Shown: positions 1 to 8,275 of the stretch, one piece after another
How the letters are laid out: the number at the start of each line of letters is the position of its first letter
Numbering within the stretch: the stretch's first letter is position 1
Made by a program: the position numbers and the translations under genes
Source of the DNA: Solidesulfovibrio aerotolerans
Lineage (GTDB): Bacteria; Desulfobacterota; Desulfovibrionia; Desulfovibrionales; Desulfovibrionaceae
DNA: 64,000 nucleotides
Direction: 5' to 3'
Assembly: GCF_009856865.1 (NCBI RefSeq)
Contig: NZ_WVUD01000016.1
Coordinates: 1-64,000 of the forward strand
Notes under the pieces: generated by a model
Seen by the model: only the letters and a program-made list of their open reading frames with translations
The model's database searches: none
Told to the model about the DNA's origin: nothing

Positions 1-48
1 TTAACCGAGACGGAACTCACCGCCATCGTTACGACCGCCCTGGGCTGA
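1..48 (+). pseudogene. C-terminal 15 codons of a second iron-type alcohol dehydrogenase copy
   Basis: Reading from base 1 in frame gives LTETELTAIVTTALG and a TGA stop, identical at DNA level to the last 15 codons of the iron-dependent alcohol dehydrogenase at 8276-9433. The rest of this copy lies off the left edge, so it may be a whole paralogous gene or only a duplicated tail. It converges on leuD. I label it pseudogene/partial because only the tail is visible. Confidence 0.6.
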
Positions 49-89
49 GGGAGCGGCAGATGGAAGGTAGGAAGAAGGAGGCAGAAGAG

Positions 90-127
90 GCCTCCGGCGG
101 CCGGGGGGATGATCCCCCCGGACCCCC
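90..127 (+). repeat. Stop-linked hairpin repeat, copy 1
   Basis: Core GCCTCCGGCGGCC followed by the palindrome GGGGGGATGATCCCCCC and GGACCCCC. It lies about 40 bases after the dehydrogenase stop codon and is preceded by a purine-rich run. It resembles a strong terminator stem but has no U-tract. Confidence 0.75.
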
Positions 128-242
128 TGAATGGAGGCAAGTTTTATAAAAGAGGAGTGCTTCAACTGGCAGGCTGCCGGTGTTGTCAGGCTGCTGGAAC
201 GCATTCCAACCTGCCGTCCTAACCCCTACCCCCCTTCATTTC

Positions 243-280
243 AGGGGGTCTGGGGGGATTATCCCCCCAGCCGCCGGAGG
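243..280 (-). repeat. Stop-linked hairpin repeat, copy 2
   Basis: Reverse-oriented copy downstream of the leuD stop. The stem reads GGGGGGATTATCCCCCC and is followed by CCGCCGGAGG. The palindrome centre differs by one base from copy 1 while the arms stay paired. Confidence 0.75.
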
Positions 281-324
281 CACTCTTCGCTTTCTGCCTT
301 CTGCCTTCTGCCTGCGCTTTCGCG

Positions 325-822
325 CTAGGCCCGCTCGGCCAAGCGATCCTGGACGTAGGGGATGAGGCCGCCTTTGTCGAGGATGCCCTGCATGAACGGC
401 GGCACGGGTTTGCATTGGATGGTGGTGCCGGTGGTGACGTTTTGGATGACGCCGGTATCGGCATCGACTTTGAGTTCGTCGCCGTCGTGGATTTTGGACA
501 CGTCGTCGCCGATTTCCAGCAGCACCAGCCCCATATTAAAGCCGTTGCGGTAGAAGATGCGGGCGTAGCTGTGGGCGATGACCACGGGGATGCCGGCACC
601 GAGCAGGGCTACCGGGGCGTGTTCGCGCGACGAGCCGCAGCCGAAGTTTTCGCCGGCGACCATGATGTCGCCTTTTTTGACTTTCTTGATCCAGCCCGCT
701 TCCAGGCCTTCCATGCAGTTGGCCCCGAGTTCGTCGGGGTCGGTGGTGACCAGAAACCGGGCCGGAATGATGGCGTCGGTATCGATATGCGCCCCGACCG
801 TATGTGCTGTACCGTGGTACAT
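325..822 (-). CDS. leuD: 3-isopropylmalate dehydratase, small subunit
   Basis: Small (swivel) subunit of isopropylmalate isomerase, which with LeuC interconverts 2- and 3-isopropylmalate in cytoplasmic leucine synthesis. The 165-residue product has the family hallmark [10 protein letters not shown] near residues 61-70 and the usual length for the short bacterial/archaeal-type LeuD. The ATG at 820-822 follows a strong AAGGAG 8 bases upstream. It is the last gene of leuA-leuC-leuD, but a hairpin repeat (853-890) sits between leuC and leuD and could lower its expression. leuB is not found after it. Identification is secure; homoaconitase-type activity is the only realistic alternative. Confidence 0.95.
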   Translation of the reverse strand: MYHGTAHTVGAHIDTDAIIPARFLVTTDPDELGANCMEGLEAGWIKKVKKGDIMVAGENFGCGSSREHAPVALLGAGIPVVIAHSYARIFYRNGFNMGLVLLEIGDDVSKIHDGDELKVDADTGVIQNVTTGTTIQCKPVPPFMQGILDKGGLIPYVQDRLAERA

Positions 823-852
823 AGGATATCTCCTTATCTCGCTTGCCCCATT

Positions 853-890
853 GGGGGGTCCGGGGGGATCATCCCCCCGGCCGCCGGAGG
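853..890 (-). repeat. Stop-linked hairpin repeat, copy 3, between leuC and leuD
   Basis: Stem GGGGGGATCATCCCCCC with the CCGCCGGAGG flank, sense with leuC, starting 30 bases after its stop. It is the only copy clearly inside an operon. Confidence 0.75.
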
Positions 891-919
891 CATCTTATTC
901 TTTTCTTCCCTCTACCAAC

Positions 920-2179
920 TTACACCTTCGCCGGGTCGATGATCTCGCCCGCGATGGCGGCGGCGGCGGCAGCGGCCGGGCCGGAGAGGTAGACTTCGCT
1001 TTCCAGGCTGCCCATGCGGCCTTTGAAGTTGCGGTTGGTGGTGGCGATGGCGCGTTCGCCGCCGGCCAGGATACCCATGTGGCCGCCCAGGCACGGGCCG
1101 CAGGTGGCGGGACCGACGATGCAGTTGGCGGCCATAAACGTCTCGATGAGTCCTTCGGCCAGGGCCTGACGCCAGATATTGGGTGTGGCGGGCAGGACGA
1201 TGCAGCGCACGGAGTCGGCGACTTTTTTGCCTTTAAGGATGGCGGCGGCTTCGCGCAGATCTTCGATGCGTCCGTTGGTGCATGAGCCGATAACGGCCTG
1301 ATCGATGGGCAACCCGGCCACGGCGGACACGGGTTTGACGTTGTCGGGCAGGTGCGGGCAGGCGATCTGCGGCTCCATGCCGTCGGCGTTGATGGTGACG
1401 GTGCGCTCGTAGACGGCCTTGGGGTCGGCGGCAAGCGCCACGTCGCCGGTGCGGCCGTGGGCAGCGGCGTAGGCCAGGGTTTTGGCGTCGGCGGGGAACA
1501 GGCCCACCTTGCCGCCGGCTTCGATGGCCATGTTGGACATGGTCATGCGGCCTTCAACGGACAGGGCGGTTGCGAGATCGCCGGTAAATTCCAGGGCTTT
1601 GTAGAGCGCGCCGGACACGCCGATGGTGCCAATAAGGGCCAGCATGAGGTCTTTGGCCCCGACCCATTGGCGCAACGTGCCGGTCAAAATAACCTGGATG
1701 GTGGGCGGCACTTTGAACCACGTTTCGCCAAGGGCCATGCCGGCGGCGATGTCGGTGGAGCCCATGCCGGTGGCAAAAGCTCCCAGGCCGCCGTAGGTGC
1801 AGGTGTGGGAGTCGGCACCGATGATGACATCCCCCGGGCCGACGAGGCCGAGTTCGGGCAAAAGCGCGTGTTCGACGCCGACGTTGCCGCCCTCGAAGTA
1901 ATGGGTGATGCCCATCTTTTTGGCAAATTCGCGACAGACTTTGACCTGTTCGGCCGAGGCAATGTCTTTGTTGGGCGTAAAGTGGTCGGCCACGATGGCG
2001 ATCTTGTCTTTGTCAAAGACGGCGGCAGCGCCCATCTTTTCAAAGGACTTGATGGCAAGCGGTGCCGTGATGTCGTTGGCCAGGACCAGGGAGAGCCGGC
2101 AACGGACGATTTGCCCGGGTCCGGTAATCTGCTCGTCGCTGTGCTGCTGCAGGATTTTTTCGGCTAAAGTTGCGGGCAT
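920..2179 (-). CDS. leuC: 3-isopropylmalate dehydratase, large subunit
   Basis: Large, [4Fe-4S]-carrying subunit of isopropylmalate isomerase, working with LeuD. The 419-residue product shows aconitase-superfamily cluster ligands in GSCTNGR and in CGPCLGG near the C-terminal third, and an ADSHTCTYGG active-site stretch. The frame is open further upstream, but the ATG at 2177-2179 has GAGGAGGAACGG in front and gives the family N-terminus [10 protein letters not shown]. It overlaps the end of leuA by 16 bases, so translation is probably coupled. Confidence 0.95.
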   Translation of the reverse strand: MPATLAEKILQQHSDEQITGPGQIVRCRLSLVLANDITAPLAIKSFEKMGAAAVFDKDKIAIVADHFTPNKDIASAEQVKVCREFAKKMGITHYFEGGNVGVEHALLPELGLVGPGDVIIGADSHTCTYGGLGAFATGMGSTDIAAGMALGETWFKVPPTIQVILTGTLRQWVGAKDLMLALIGTIGVSGALYKALEFTGDLATALSVEGRMTMSNMAIEAGGKVGLFPADAKTLAYAAAHGRTGDVALAADPKAVYERTVTINADGMEPQIACPHLPDNVKPVSAVAGLPIDQAVIGSCTNGRIEDLREAAAILKGKKVADSVRCIVLPATPNIWRQALAEGLIETFMAANCIVGPATCGPCLGGHMGILAGGERAIATTNRNFKGRMGSLESEVYLSGPAAAAAAAIAGEIIDPAKV

Positions 2180-3705
2180 ATCCGTTCCTCCTCTTTCTTG
2201 GCCAAACGATTGAGCGCATTGATAAAAGCCAGGGTACTGGCCATGATGACATCGTCGTGGACGCCCCGGCCGACGGTGGTGGCGGCGCCGTCGCGGATGC
2301 GCACGGTCACTTCGCCCTGGGCGTCGGTACCGCCGGTGATGGCGTTGATATGGTATTCTTCCAGTTCGGGCTTGCGGCCCACGGCCTGGCACACGGCGTT
2401 AAAGACCGCGTCCACGGGACCGGAACCGGCGGAATAGTGGCGCGCCGACTGGCCTTCCACCAGCATTTCGATGACGGCAAAGGGGGCGAGTTCCACATTG
2501 CCGCAGTGTACGGACAGATACTGCAGGGCATAGACATCGGGGCGGCGCAGGACTTTTTCGAGAATAAGCGCTTCGATGTCCTCATCGAGAATACGCTGCT
2601 TGCGATCCGCCAACTGCTTGACCGCGTCAAAGACGACCAGCAACTCTTCGTCGGTCAGCGTATAGCCGAGTTCCTTGACCTTGGCGTCCAGGGCGTGGCG
2701 GCCGGAATGCTTGCCGAGCACCACAACGGCCCCTTTGCGGCCGATGTGTTCGGCGGTCATGATCTCGTAGGTCCGGCGATCCTTGAGGATGCCGTGCTGG
2801 TGGATGCCGGATTCGTGGGCAAAGGCGTTGCGGCCCATGATGGGGGCATAGGGCGGAATGGGCTGGCCGATGATGCCCGAAAGGCGGCGGCACGAGGGGA
2901 AAAGCTCCACGGTGACGATTGAGGTGGTCAGATTATAGTAGTTGGGACGGGTGTTCAGGCTCATCACCACCTGTTCCAGGGAGGCGTTGCCGGCCCGCTC
3001 GCCGATGCCGGAAAGGGTCACTTCGGCTTGCCGCGCCCCGGCGTGCAGGGCCGCCAGGGTGTTGGCCACGGCCAAGCCCAGGTCGTTGTGGCAGTGGACG
3101 GCGAAGGTAATACCTTCGGCCCCGCGCACGGTGGCGCGCAGATGGCGGATCAGATCGGCGAATTCGGCCGGTTGGGCATAGCCGACGGTGTCGGGGATGT
3201 TAAGGATAGTGGCCCCGGCGGCGATGACGCGTTCGCACACGGCCACGAGGAAGGCCGGATCGGAGCGGGAAGCGTCTTCGGCCGAGAATTGGACCTCGAC
3301 CCCTTTGCCGGCGGCGTGGCGCACGGCCGCTTCGGCCATATCCAGCACCTGGGCCGGCGTTTTGCCGAGCTTGTGCTCCATGTGCAGTTCGGAGGTGGCC
3401 AGGAAGGTATGGATGCGCTTACGCTCGGCCCCTTTGATGGCCTCATAGCCCCGGTCGATGTCCGAGGCCAAAGCCCGGCACAGGGCGGCCACGATGGGCT
3501 TTTTAACGGATGCGGCAATGGCGGAAACGGCCTGGAAGTCGCCTTCGCTGGCGGCGGGAAAGCCGGCTTCGATGATGTCCACGCCAAGCGTTTCGAGCTG
3601 GCGGGCCATGCGGACTTTTTCCTCGCGGGTCATGGTGGCACCGGGCGACTGTTCGCCGTCCCGAAGCGTGGTGTCGAAAATAAATACCCTGTTGTCATCG
3701 GGCAT
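2164..3705 (-). CDS. leuA: 2-isopropylmalate synthase
   Basis: Condenses acetyl-CoA and 2-oxoisovalerate, the committed step of leucine synthesis. The 513-residue product starts with [17 protein letters not shown] (DRE-TIM metallolyase signature), carries the metal-binding HCHNDLG near residue 205 and ends with the alpha/beta domain that senses leucine in full-length LeuA. The ATG at 3703-3705 follows GGGGAG; an in-frame upstream extension has no ribosome site. It lies 121 bases after pssA and starts leuACD. The gap contains an imperfect TTGTCA-N17-TAACCA element and a small CCGC/GCGG stem; no leucine leader peptide is evident, so feedback through the C-terminal domain is the likeliest control. 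Confidence 0.95.
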   Translation of the reverse strand: MPDDNRVFIFDTTLRDGEQSPGATMTREEKVRMARQLETLGVDIIEAGFPAASEGDFQAVSAIAASVKKPIVAALCRALASDIDRGYEAIKGAERKRIHTFLATSELHMEHKLGKTPAQVLDMAEAAVRHAAGKGVEVQFSAEDASRSDPAFLVAVCERVIAAGATILNIPDTVGYAQPAEFADLIRHLRATVRGAEGITFAVHCHNDLGLAVANTLAALHAGARQAEVTLSGIGERAGNASLEQVVMSLNTRPNYYNLTTSIVTVELFPSCRRLSGIIGQPIPPYAPIMGRNAFAHESGIHQHGILKDRRTYEIMTAEHIGRKGAVVVLGKHSGRHALDAKVKELGYTLTDEELLVVFDAVKQLADRKQRILDEDIEALILEKVLRRPDVYALQYLSVHCGNVELAPFAVIEMLVEGQSARHYSAGSGPVDAVFNAVCQAVGRKPELEEYHINAITGGTDAQGEVTVRIRDGAATTVGRGVHDDVIMASTLAFINALNRLAKKEEERICPQL

Positions 3706-3826
3706 AGGAGTCTCCCCTTTCCCCGCGTTTTGCGGAGAGGAATGCGCACGTGTAAGCACACGGCAGGGCTCTGGTTAGCCTGGGGCCGGGACAATGACAA
3801 GAAATGTCAAAAAGGGGATAATGGTA

Positions 3827-4600
3827 TTATGAGAGCTCCTGGTGGGGCTCCCGTAGCTTGGAGGCGCGGCGCGGCAGAACAAAAAAGGTGTAGATGATGC
3901 CGGAGGCGAGGTAGGCGGAAAAGAGCAGGAAGCCCATGAGCCAGGGCTCGGAGGCCACGACCACGAAAAGGAGCAGGGCCGTCACCATGGCGCTGAAGGG
4001 ATGGGCCTTGACCAGCCCGAATTCCTTAAACGAGGCGTAGCGCACGCGGCTGACCATGAGAAAGGACAGGGCGTAGACAAGGACGAGACAGGCTTTGGGA
4101 ATCACTGCGGCGGCGATGTCGTCGGGCAGATATTGCTCGAACATGAAAAACAGCGAGATCATGCAGCCGGCGGCCGGGATGGGCAGGCCGACGAAGAATT
4201 TCTTGGAGGCGGTGGCCTTGCCGGACATGACGTTGAACCGGGCCAGCCGCAGCGCGCCGCAGGCCACGAGCATAAAGGCGGCCAAGATGCCCAGGCGGCC
4301 GAAGCGGGCCAACTGCCACTGGTAGACCATGATGGCCGGGGTGACGCCAAAAGCGACCAGATCGGCCAGGGAGTCGAACTGGACGCCGAAATCACTGCTG
4401 GTGTTGGTGAGCCGGGCCACCTTGCCGTCGAGTCCGTCAAAGAGGCAGGAGAAAAGGATGGCCAGGGCGGTCATGTCAAAGCGGCCTTCGATGGCCCACA
4501 GCGCACCAAGAAAACCAGCAAAAAGGCTGGCCATGGTGAACAGATTCGGCAGGATGTAAACGCTCCTGCGAGCCCGGCTCTGGGGGATCTTCTCTTCCAT
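3827..4600 (-). CDS. pssA: CDP-diacylglycerol-serine O-phosphatidyltransferase
   Basis: Inner-membrane enzyme making phosphatidylserine from CDP-diacylglycerol and serine. The 257-residue product has the complete CDP-alcohol phosphotransferase motif DG-x2-AR-x8-G-x3-D-x3-D at residues 58-80, inside a chain of hydrophobic segments. The ATG at 4598-4600 gives the usual short polar N-terminus followed by LPNLFTMASLFAGF; a longer in-frame start at 4738 would overlap psd by 95 bases. It follows psd by 43 bases, so synthesis and decarboxylation of phosphatidylserine are encoded together. Confidence 0.93.
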   Translation of the reverse strand: MEEKIPQSRARRSVYILPNLFTMASLFAGFLGALWAIEGRFDMTALAILFSCLFDGLDGKVARLTNTSSDFGVQFDSLADLVAFGVTPAIMVYQWQLARFGRLGILAAFMLVACGALRLARFNVMSGKATASKKFFVGLPIPAAGCMISLFFMFEQYLPDDIAAAVIPKACLVLVYALSFLMVSRVRYASFKEFGLVKAHPFSAMVTALLLFVVVASEPWLMGFLLFSAYLASGIIYTFFVLPRRASKLREPHQELS

Positions 4601-4643
4601 CGTTTCCGCTTTTTCGCTGCTGCTGCCGGGGCAAAACCCGCCG

Positions 4644-5288
4644 CTATCCGGCCTTTCGTGCCAGGACGGTGACACCCGCCGTGGTTTTCTGGCCCATTGT
4701 GACAGCCGCTTCATACCCCTGTGGCAGATAGACGTCAAGGCGCGATCCGAACTTGATCATACCGTAGCGCTCGCCCTGGGCCAGCCGGTCGCCGACCTTG
4801 GCCGGGCACACGATACGCCGGGCAATAAGGCCCGCAATCTGGATCACGGTAAACCGCGCGCCCTCGGCGTCGGTCACCACGATCAGGTTGCGCTCGTTGT
4901 CCGTGGAGGCCTTATCCAGTGAGGCATTGAAAAATTTTCCCGGAATGTAGCGTACTTCCGAAACCACGCCAGCCACCGGCGAGCGGTTCACGTGGACGTT
5001 GACCACGTTCATGAAGATGCACACTACTTGGCGTTTTTCGCCCGAAGCCGGGTCGATCTCCTCGCCCATCTTGCAGACCACGCCGTCGGCCGGGGCCACG
5101 GCCATGCCGGCTTCAGCCGGGATGGTCCGGTCGGGATCGCGAAAAAAATTGAGCGAGAAGGCGGTCAGCAGCAAAAAAAGCCCGGCCAGCCACGGCCAGC
5201 GCAGAAGCCCGGTGATAAGCGCAGCCAGGGCGAAAAAACCGATGATCGGCAGGCCGTCGCGGGCCAGACCGCAAATGGGATTATACAT
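4644..5288 (-). CDS. psd: Phosphatidylserine decarboxylase proenzyme
   Basis: Pyruvoyl-dependent enzyme converting phosphatidylserine to phosphatidylethanolamine at the inner membrane. The 214-residue form is the short, archaeal-like type: two hydrophobic segments (about residues 12-45), FFRDPDR, the APADG stretch, and KFGSRLD near residue 180, where cleavage between G and S makes the pyruvoyl group. The ATG at 5286-5288 lies 8 bases inside the HAD gene, which suggests coupling. The pssA partner follows. Confidence 0.93.
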   Translation of the reverse strand: MYNPICGLARDGLPIIGFFALAALITGLLRWPWLAGLFLLLTAFSLNFFRDPDRTIPAEAGMAVAPADGVVCKMGEEIDPASGEKRQVVCIFMNVVNVHVNRSPVAGVVSEVRYIPGKFFNASLDKASTDNERNLIVVTDAEGARFTVIQIAGLIARRIVCPAKVGDRLAQGERYGMIKFGSRLDVYLPQGYEAAVTMGQKTTAGVTVLARKAG

Positions 5289-5913
5289 GGGTGGCTCCAA
5301 GGGGCGGGCACAGGGTGGAAAGTTCCTCAAAAAACGAGGCCCGGTCCCGGTAGAGGATGGTTTTAAAGCCCAGGCTCGCGGCCAGGTCCGTATTGTGGGC
5401 GGCGTCGTCGATGAAAAGGGCCTTTTGCGGGGCAACACCCAGGGTTTGCAGGCCGATATGAAAGAAAGCCGCCTCGCGCTTGCTCGTGCCATGGTCGTAA
5501 CTGTTAAAAACCATATCAAAATGCGAAAAAACGTCATGGGCGGCGTCCAGTCGGGCCAGCCACTCGGTCTGATCGCTCAAAATGGCGGTTTTAAGGCCGG
5601 CGGCCCGGGCCGCGTCGGCCACGGCGAACATGAAGGGCCGGGGCACAAACCGGGACAGCACGGCAGCGCTTAGGTCCTCGTCCCGGCCGGCAATGCCGGT
5701 GGCCCGGCGAAAGGCTTCCCAAAAGCCGGCCTCGTCCACGCTGCCCAGGACAAAGCCCGTACTCCAGGCCATCTCATAGGCCAAGGGCAGCACCTCGGCC
5801 GGATCGCGCCCGGCCGCCGTGGCGATGTGGATGAGGCCCTCGCGAAACCCCTCCTCGGCCAGAACGCCTCCGAAATCGAAGAAAACAGCAGCAAGTCCAC
5901 AGAGTTCGCGCAT
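5281..5913 (-). CDS. HAD-superfamily hydrolase
   Basis: A 210-residue haloacid dehalogenase-like hydrolase of unknown substrate. Motif I is FFDFGGVL (residues 11-18), with nucleophile D13; the second Asp is Gly, as is usual in the YihX/dehalogenase-like group. Motif II is in AILSDQTE, a Lys occurs in TSKREAAF, and motif IV is FIDDAAHN. It overlaps psd by 8 bases, so it is probably the first gene of the psd-pssA operon, and a phosphatase role in lipid metabolism is possible but unproven. The ATG at 5911-5913 has AAGGGGA in front. A phosphate transferase or dehalogenase role cannot be excluded. Confidence 0.85.
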   Translation of the reverse strand: MRELCGLAAVFFDFGGVLAEEGFREGLIHIATAAGRDPAEVLPLAYEMAWSTGFVLGSVDEAGFWEAFRRATGIAGRDEDLSAAVLSRFVPRPFMFAVADAARAAGLKTAILSDQTEWLARLDAAHDVFSHFDMVFNSYDHGTSKREAAFFHIGLQTLGVAPQKALFIDDAAHNTDLAASLGFKTILYRDRASFFEELSTLCPPLGATHV

Positions 5914-6042
5914 ACATCCCCTTGCGTTTCGCAGCGTCGCTTCCCATAAAGGTTCAAAGCCCGTACACTGGCCAACGCCTGGAAGGCTTTAGCCGGTAAC
6001 CCGGCCTCGGGCAAGTCGGGAATTTTTAATGCAGGAGCCATC

Positions 6043-7002
6043 ATGACAGAACCAATTCGCGTGGGTGTGAGTGCCTGCCTGCTCGGCCAGCCCGTGCGCT
6101 ACGACGGCGGCCACAAATGCGACCGCTACGTTGCCGATACGTTGGGGCGCTATTTCGAGTTCGTCCCGGTGTGCCCGGAAGTCGAATGCGGCCTGGGCGT
6201 GCCCCGGGAGGCCATGCGGCTGGTCGGCGACCCGGACGCGCCGCGGCTTATGACCATTAAAACCGGCGTGGACCTTACCGAACGCATGCGTTCCTTTGCC
6301 GTCGCCCGGGCCCAGGCCCTGGCCGAAGAAAACCTGTGCGGCTTTATTTTCAAGTCCAAATCCCCGTCCAGCGGCTTTACCCGGGTCAAGGTCTACAACG
6401 ACAAGGGCGCGCCGGCCGAGCGCGGGGTGGGGCTTTTCGCCCGGGCCTTCCTCGACCGCTTTCCGCGCCTTCCGGTGGAAGACGAAGGCCGCCTGCACGA
6501 CGACAAGCTGCGGGAAAACTTCATCGAACGTATCTTTACGCTCAAGCGCTGGCGCGACACCCTGGCCGGCGACGGCCAGACCTCGCTTACGGCCCGCGTC
6601 ATCGCCTTCACCAGCCGCCACAAGCTGCTGCTCATGGCCCACAGCCCGCAGTTGGCCCGGCAGATCGGGCGGCTGACCGCCGAGGCCAAAAATTGGCCTG
6701 CCGACGCCCTGCTCCAATCCTATGAAACACTCCTCATGCAGGCGCTTTCCCTGCCCGCCACCCCGGCCAAACACGCCAACGTGCTCCAGCACATCATGGG
6801 CTATTTCAAAACAATCCTGACCGCTGACGAAAAAGTTGAATTAAACGAAGTCATCGACAACTACCGCCTGGGCCTTGTGCCGCTGATCGTGCCCATCACC
6901 CTGCTTGGCCACTACACCCGTAAATACGACGTGGCCTATTTAAAGGATCAGGCCTACCTAACGCCGCATCCCATCGAACTCAAGCTGCGAAACCACGCCT
7001 GA
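6043..7002 (+). CDS. DUF523-DUF1722 two-domain protein (TudS-like plus YbgA-like)
   Basis: A 319-residue fusion. Residues 1-150 are DUF523, the family of the thiouracil desulfurase TudS, with conserved cysteines in VSACLLG, GGHKCD, PVCPE and VECGLG that could hold an Fe-S cluster. Residues about 195-310 are DUF1722 (YbgA-like), ending with the typical ALTPHPIEL-like segment, here AYLTPHPIEL. The fused form is widespread and uncharacterised; a sulfur-removal or nucleoside-salvage role is inferred from the N-terminal domain alone. The ATG at 6043 follows GCAGGAG and diverges from the HAD gene. The next gene starts 14 bases downstream. Confidence 0.85.
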   Translation: MTEPIRVGVSACLLGQPVRYDGGHKCDRYVADTLGRYFEFVPVCPEVECGLGVPREAMRLVGDPDAPRLMTIKTGVDLTERMRSFAVARAQALAEENLCGFIFKSKSPSSGFTRVKVYNDKGAPAERGVGLFARAFLDRFPRLPVEDEGRLHDDKLRENFIERIFTLKRWRDTLAGDGQTSLTARVIAFTSRHKLLLMAHSPQLARQIGRLTAEAKNWPADALLQSYETLLMQALSLPATPAKHANVLQHIMGYFKTILTADEKVELNEVIDNYRLGLVPLIVPITLLGHYTRKYDVAYLKDQAYLTPHPIELKLRNHA

Positions 7003-7016
7003 GCCGGAGTCTGCCC

Positions 7017-8225
7017 ATGCCGCACCGTTCGCCCCTGCCGCTCCCGCTGGGCACCCTGACCGCCCTGACCGCCCTGACCGCCCGAACTGTCCTCGTTGCC
7101 CGAGCTGTCCGAGTTAGCCGAGTTGCCCGAGCCTCCCTCGCCGTCATGGCGGCCCTGCTGGTGCTAGTTGCACTCCCGGCCACGGCCCAGGCCGCCCCCC
7201 TGCCCGGTCGCGCGGCCACGGCCCATCTCGTCGAGGGCCTGACCAAGTCGGGCCGGGTGCACGGGCTGGTCGTCGGCTACGTCAGCCCGGCCGGCCGGGC
7301 CACCTACGGCTTTGGCCGACGCAGCGAAGGACGCTACGCCAACGCCCCGGACGGCCGCACCCTGTTTGAAATCGGCTCCATTACCAAGACCTTCACCGGC
7401 CTGCTCCTGGCCCAGGCCGTCATGACCGGCAAGTTGCGCGACACCGACGCCATCCGCCTGTCCCTGCCGCCCGGGACAATAACCAAGGATTCGCCGCTGT
7501 ATTGGGTCAGCTACCTCGATCTGGCCACCCACACCTCAGGGCTGCCCGAAGCGCCCGACAACCTGCCCTCCACCGATCCGCAAAATCCCTTGGCCGGCTA
7601 TTCCACGGGCCTGCTGCTGCGCTATCTGGGCCAAGCCAGCCTGCTGGCCCCCATCGGCCAGAATTTTTACTACAGCAATGTTGGTGCGGCCCTGGCCGGC
7701 TATCTGCTGGCCCGATCAGCCGGCAAGGATTACGAGCGGCTGGCGGTGGACGCAATCTGTGCGCCGCTGGGGATGCTCGACACTCGGATCACACTGTCCG
7801 ACGACCAGAACGCGCGCATGACCCACGGCCATAATGCCGCCGGCAAGGTGGTGCCCAACTGGATCGTGACCGGGCTGGAGGGGGCCGGTGCGCTGCGCTC
7901 CACCGCCGATGATCTCCTGAGCTACGCCGCCGCCAACCTGGGGGTTACGCCCACGCCGCTGCTCCCGGCCGCCCGGCTGGCCCATCTGGCCCGCAAACAC
8001 GTAGCCGCAATCCCGACCCTGTCCCTGGGCTATTTCTGGAACATCATGAATTTCGGCGACAAGGACTACGTGCTGCACGCCGGCCGCTCCGGCGGCTATT
8101 ACGCCCTGGTCCTCATGTCGCCGGCCGACAGGGCCGGGGTGGTGCTTCTCTGCGACACCGAAGGCGATTTCTCCAAAGAAGGCTGGAAGCTGCTGGAACT
8201 GCTCACAGGCAAATCCGCCGGGTAA
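7017..8225 (+). CDS. Secreted serine hydrolase, beta-lactamase/penicillin-binding-protein-like
   Basis: A class C beta-lactamase-fold enzyme, probably periplasmic, of the broad esterase/D-peptidase family. SITK (catalytic Ser and Lys) falls near residue 122, YSN near 220 and HAG near 345, matching SxxK, YxN and HxG. The ATG at 7017 has GGAG 7 bases upstream, but the first 43 codons are low complexity (repeated LTALTALTA and RVSRVARAS from a 9-base tandem repeat). A second Met at 7146 opens a cleaner signal peptide, MAALLVLVALPATAQA, and may be the real start. Substrate unknown; resistance is not implied. Confidence 0.85.
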   Translation: MPHRSPLPLPLGTLTALTALTARTVLVARAVRVSRVARASLAVMAALLVLVALPATAQAAPLPGRAATAHLVEGLTKSGRVHGLVVGYVSPAGRATYGFGRRSEGRYANAPDGRTLFEIGSITKTFTGLLLAQAVMTGKLRDTDAIRLSLPPGTITKDSPLYWVSYLDLATHTSGLPEAPDNLPSTDPQNPLAGYSTGLLLRYLGQASLLAPIGQNFYYSNVGAALAGYLLARSAGKDYERLAVDAICAPLGMLDTRITLSDDQNARMTHGHNAAGKVVPNWIVTGLEGAGALRSTADDLLSYAAANLGVTPTPLLPAARLAHLARKHVAAIPTLSLGYFWNIMNFGDKDYVLHAGRSGGYYALVLMSPADRAGVVLLCDTEGDFSKEGWKLLELLTGKSAG

Positions 8226-8275
8226 GCGCCGGGCGCAAACACTACCCCAACCCGCAACCAGGACACACTGCCGCC

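Larger units (their letters stand above)
1..127 (+). repeat. 127-bp exact direct repeat of 9386-9512
   Basis: Bases 1-127 match 9386-9512 without a mismatch by eye: alcohol dehydrogenase tail, stop codon, purine-rich stretch and hairpin repeat core. The copies diverge directly after the run of C that follows the hairpin. Identity across both coding and non-coding parts points to recent duplication or gene conversion. Confidence 0.85.
49..324. other. Convergent intergenic block bounded by inverted hairpin repeats
   Basis: No convincing gene is seen. The block holds a + oriented hairpin repeat core (90-127) and a - oriented one (243-280), each reading away from the stop codon of the flanking gene (the dehydrogenase tail and leuD). 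The - oriented copy is preceded, in its own sense, by tandem AGGCAGA units (about 285-315). The roughly 110 bases between the cores show nothing recognisable. leuB, which follows leuD in many related genomes, is not here. Confidence 0.6.

Noticed and set aside
920-1434. Many long open frames antisense or out of frame to leuC, leuA and other genes, some over 200 codons
   Set aside because: They are a by-product of high GC content. They show Arg/Pro/Ala-rich or His/Gly-rich composition, no family motifs, and lie wholly within well-identified genes.
3706-3826. Possible leucine attenuator or T-box leader before leuA
   Set aside because: No Leu-codon-rich leader peptide, no T-box sequence and no competing terminator stem could be found; only a weak promoter-like element and a tiny stem.
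7060-7140. Short tandem repeats as a CRISPR array
   Set aside because: Units are about 9 bases, without spacers, and lie at the start of a coding frame.
7017-8225. Antibiotic-resistance beta-lactamase
   Set aside because: SxxK, YxN and HxG motifs are shared with many esterases and peptidases; nothing in the sequence or context indicates beta-lactam hydrolysis.
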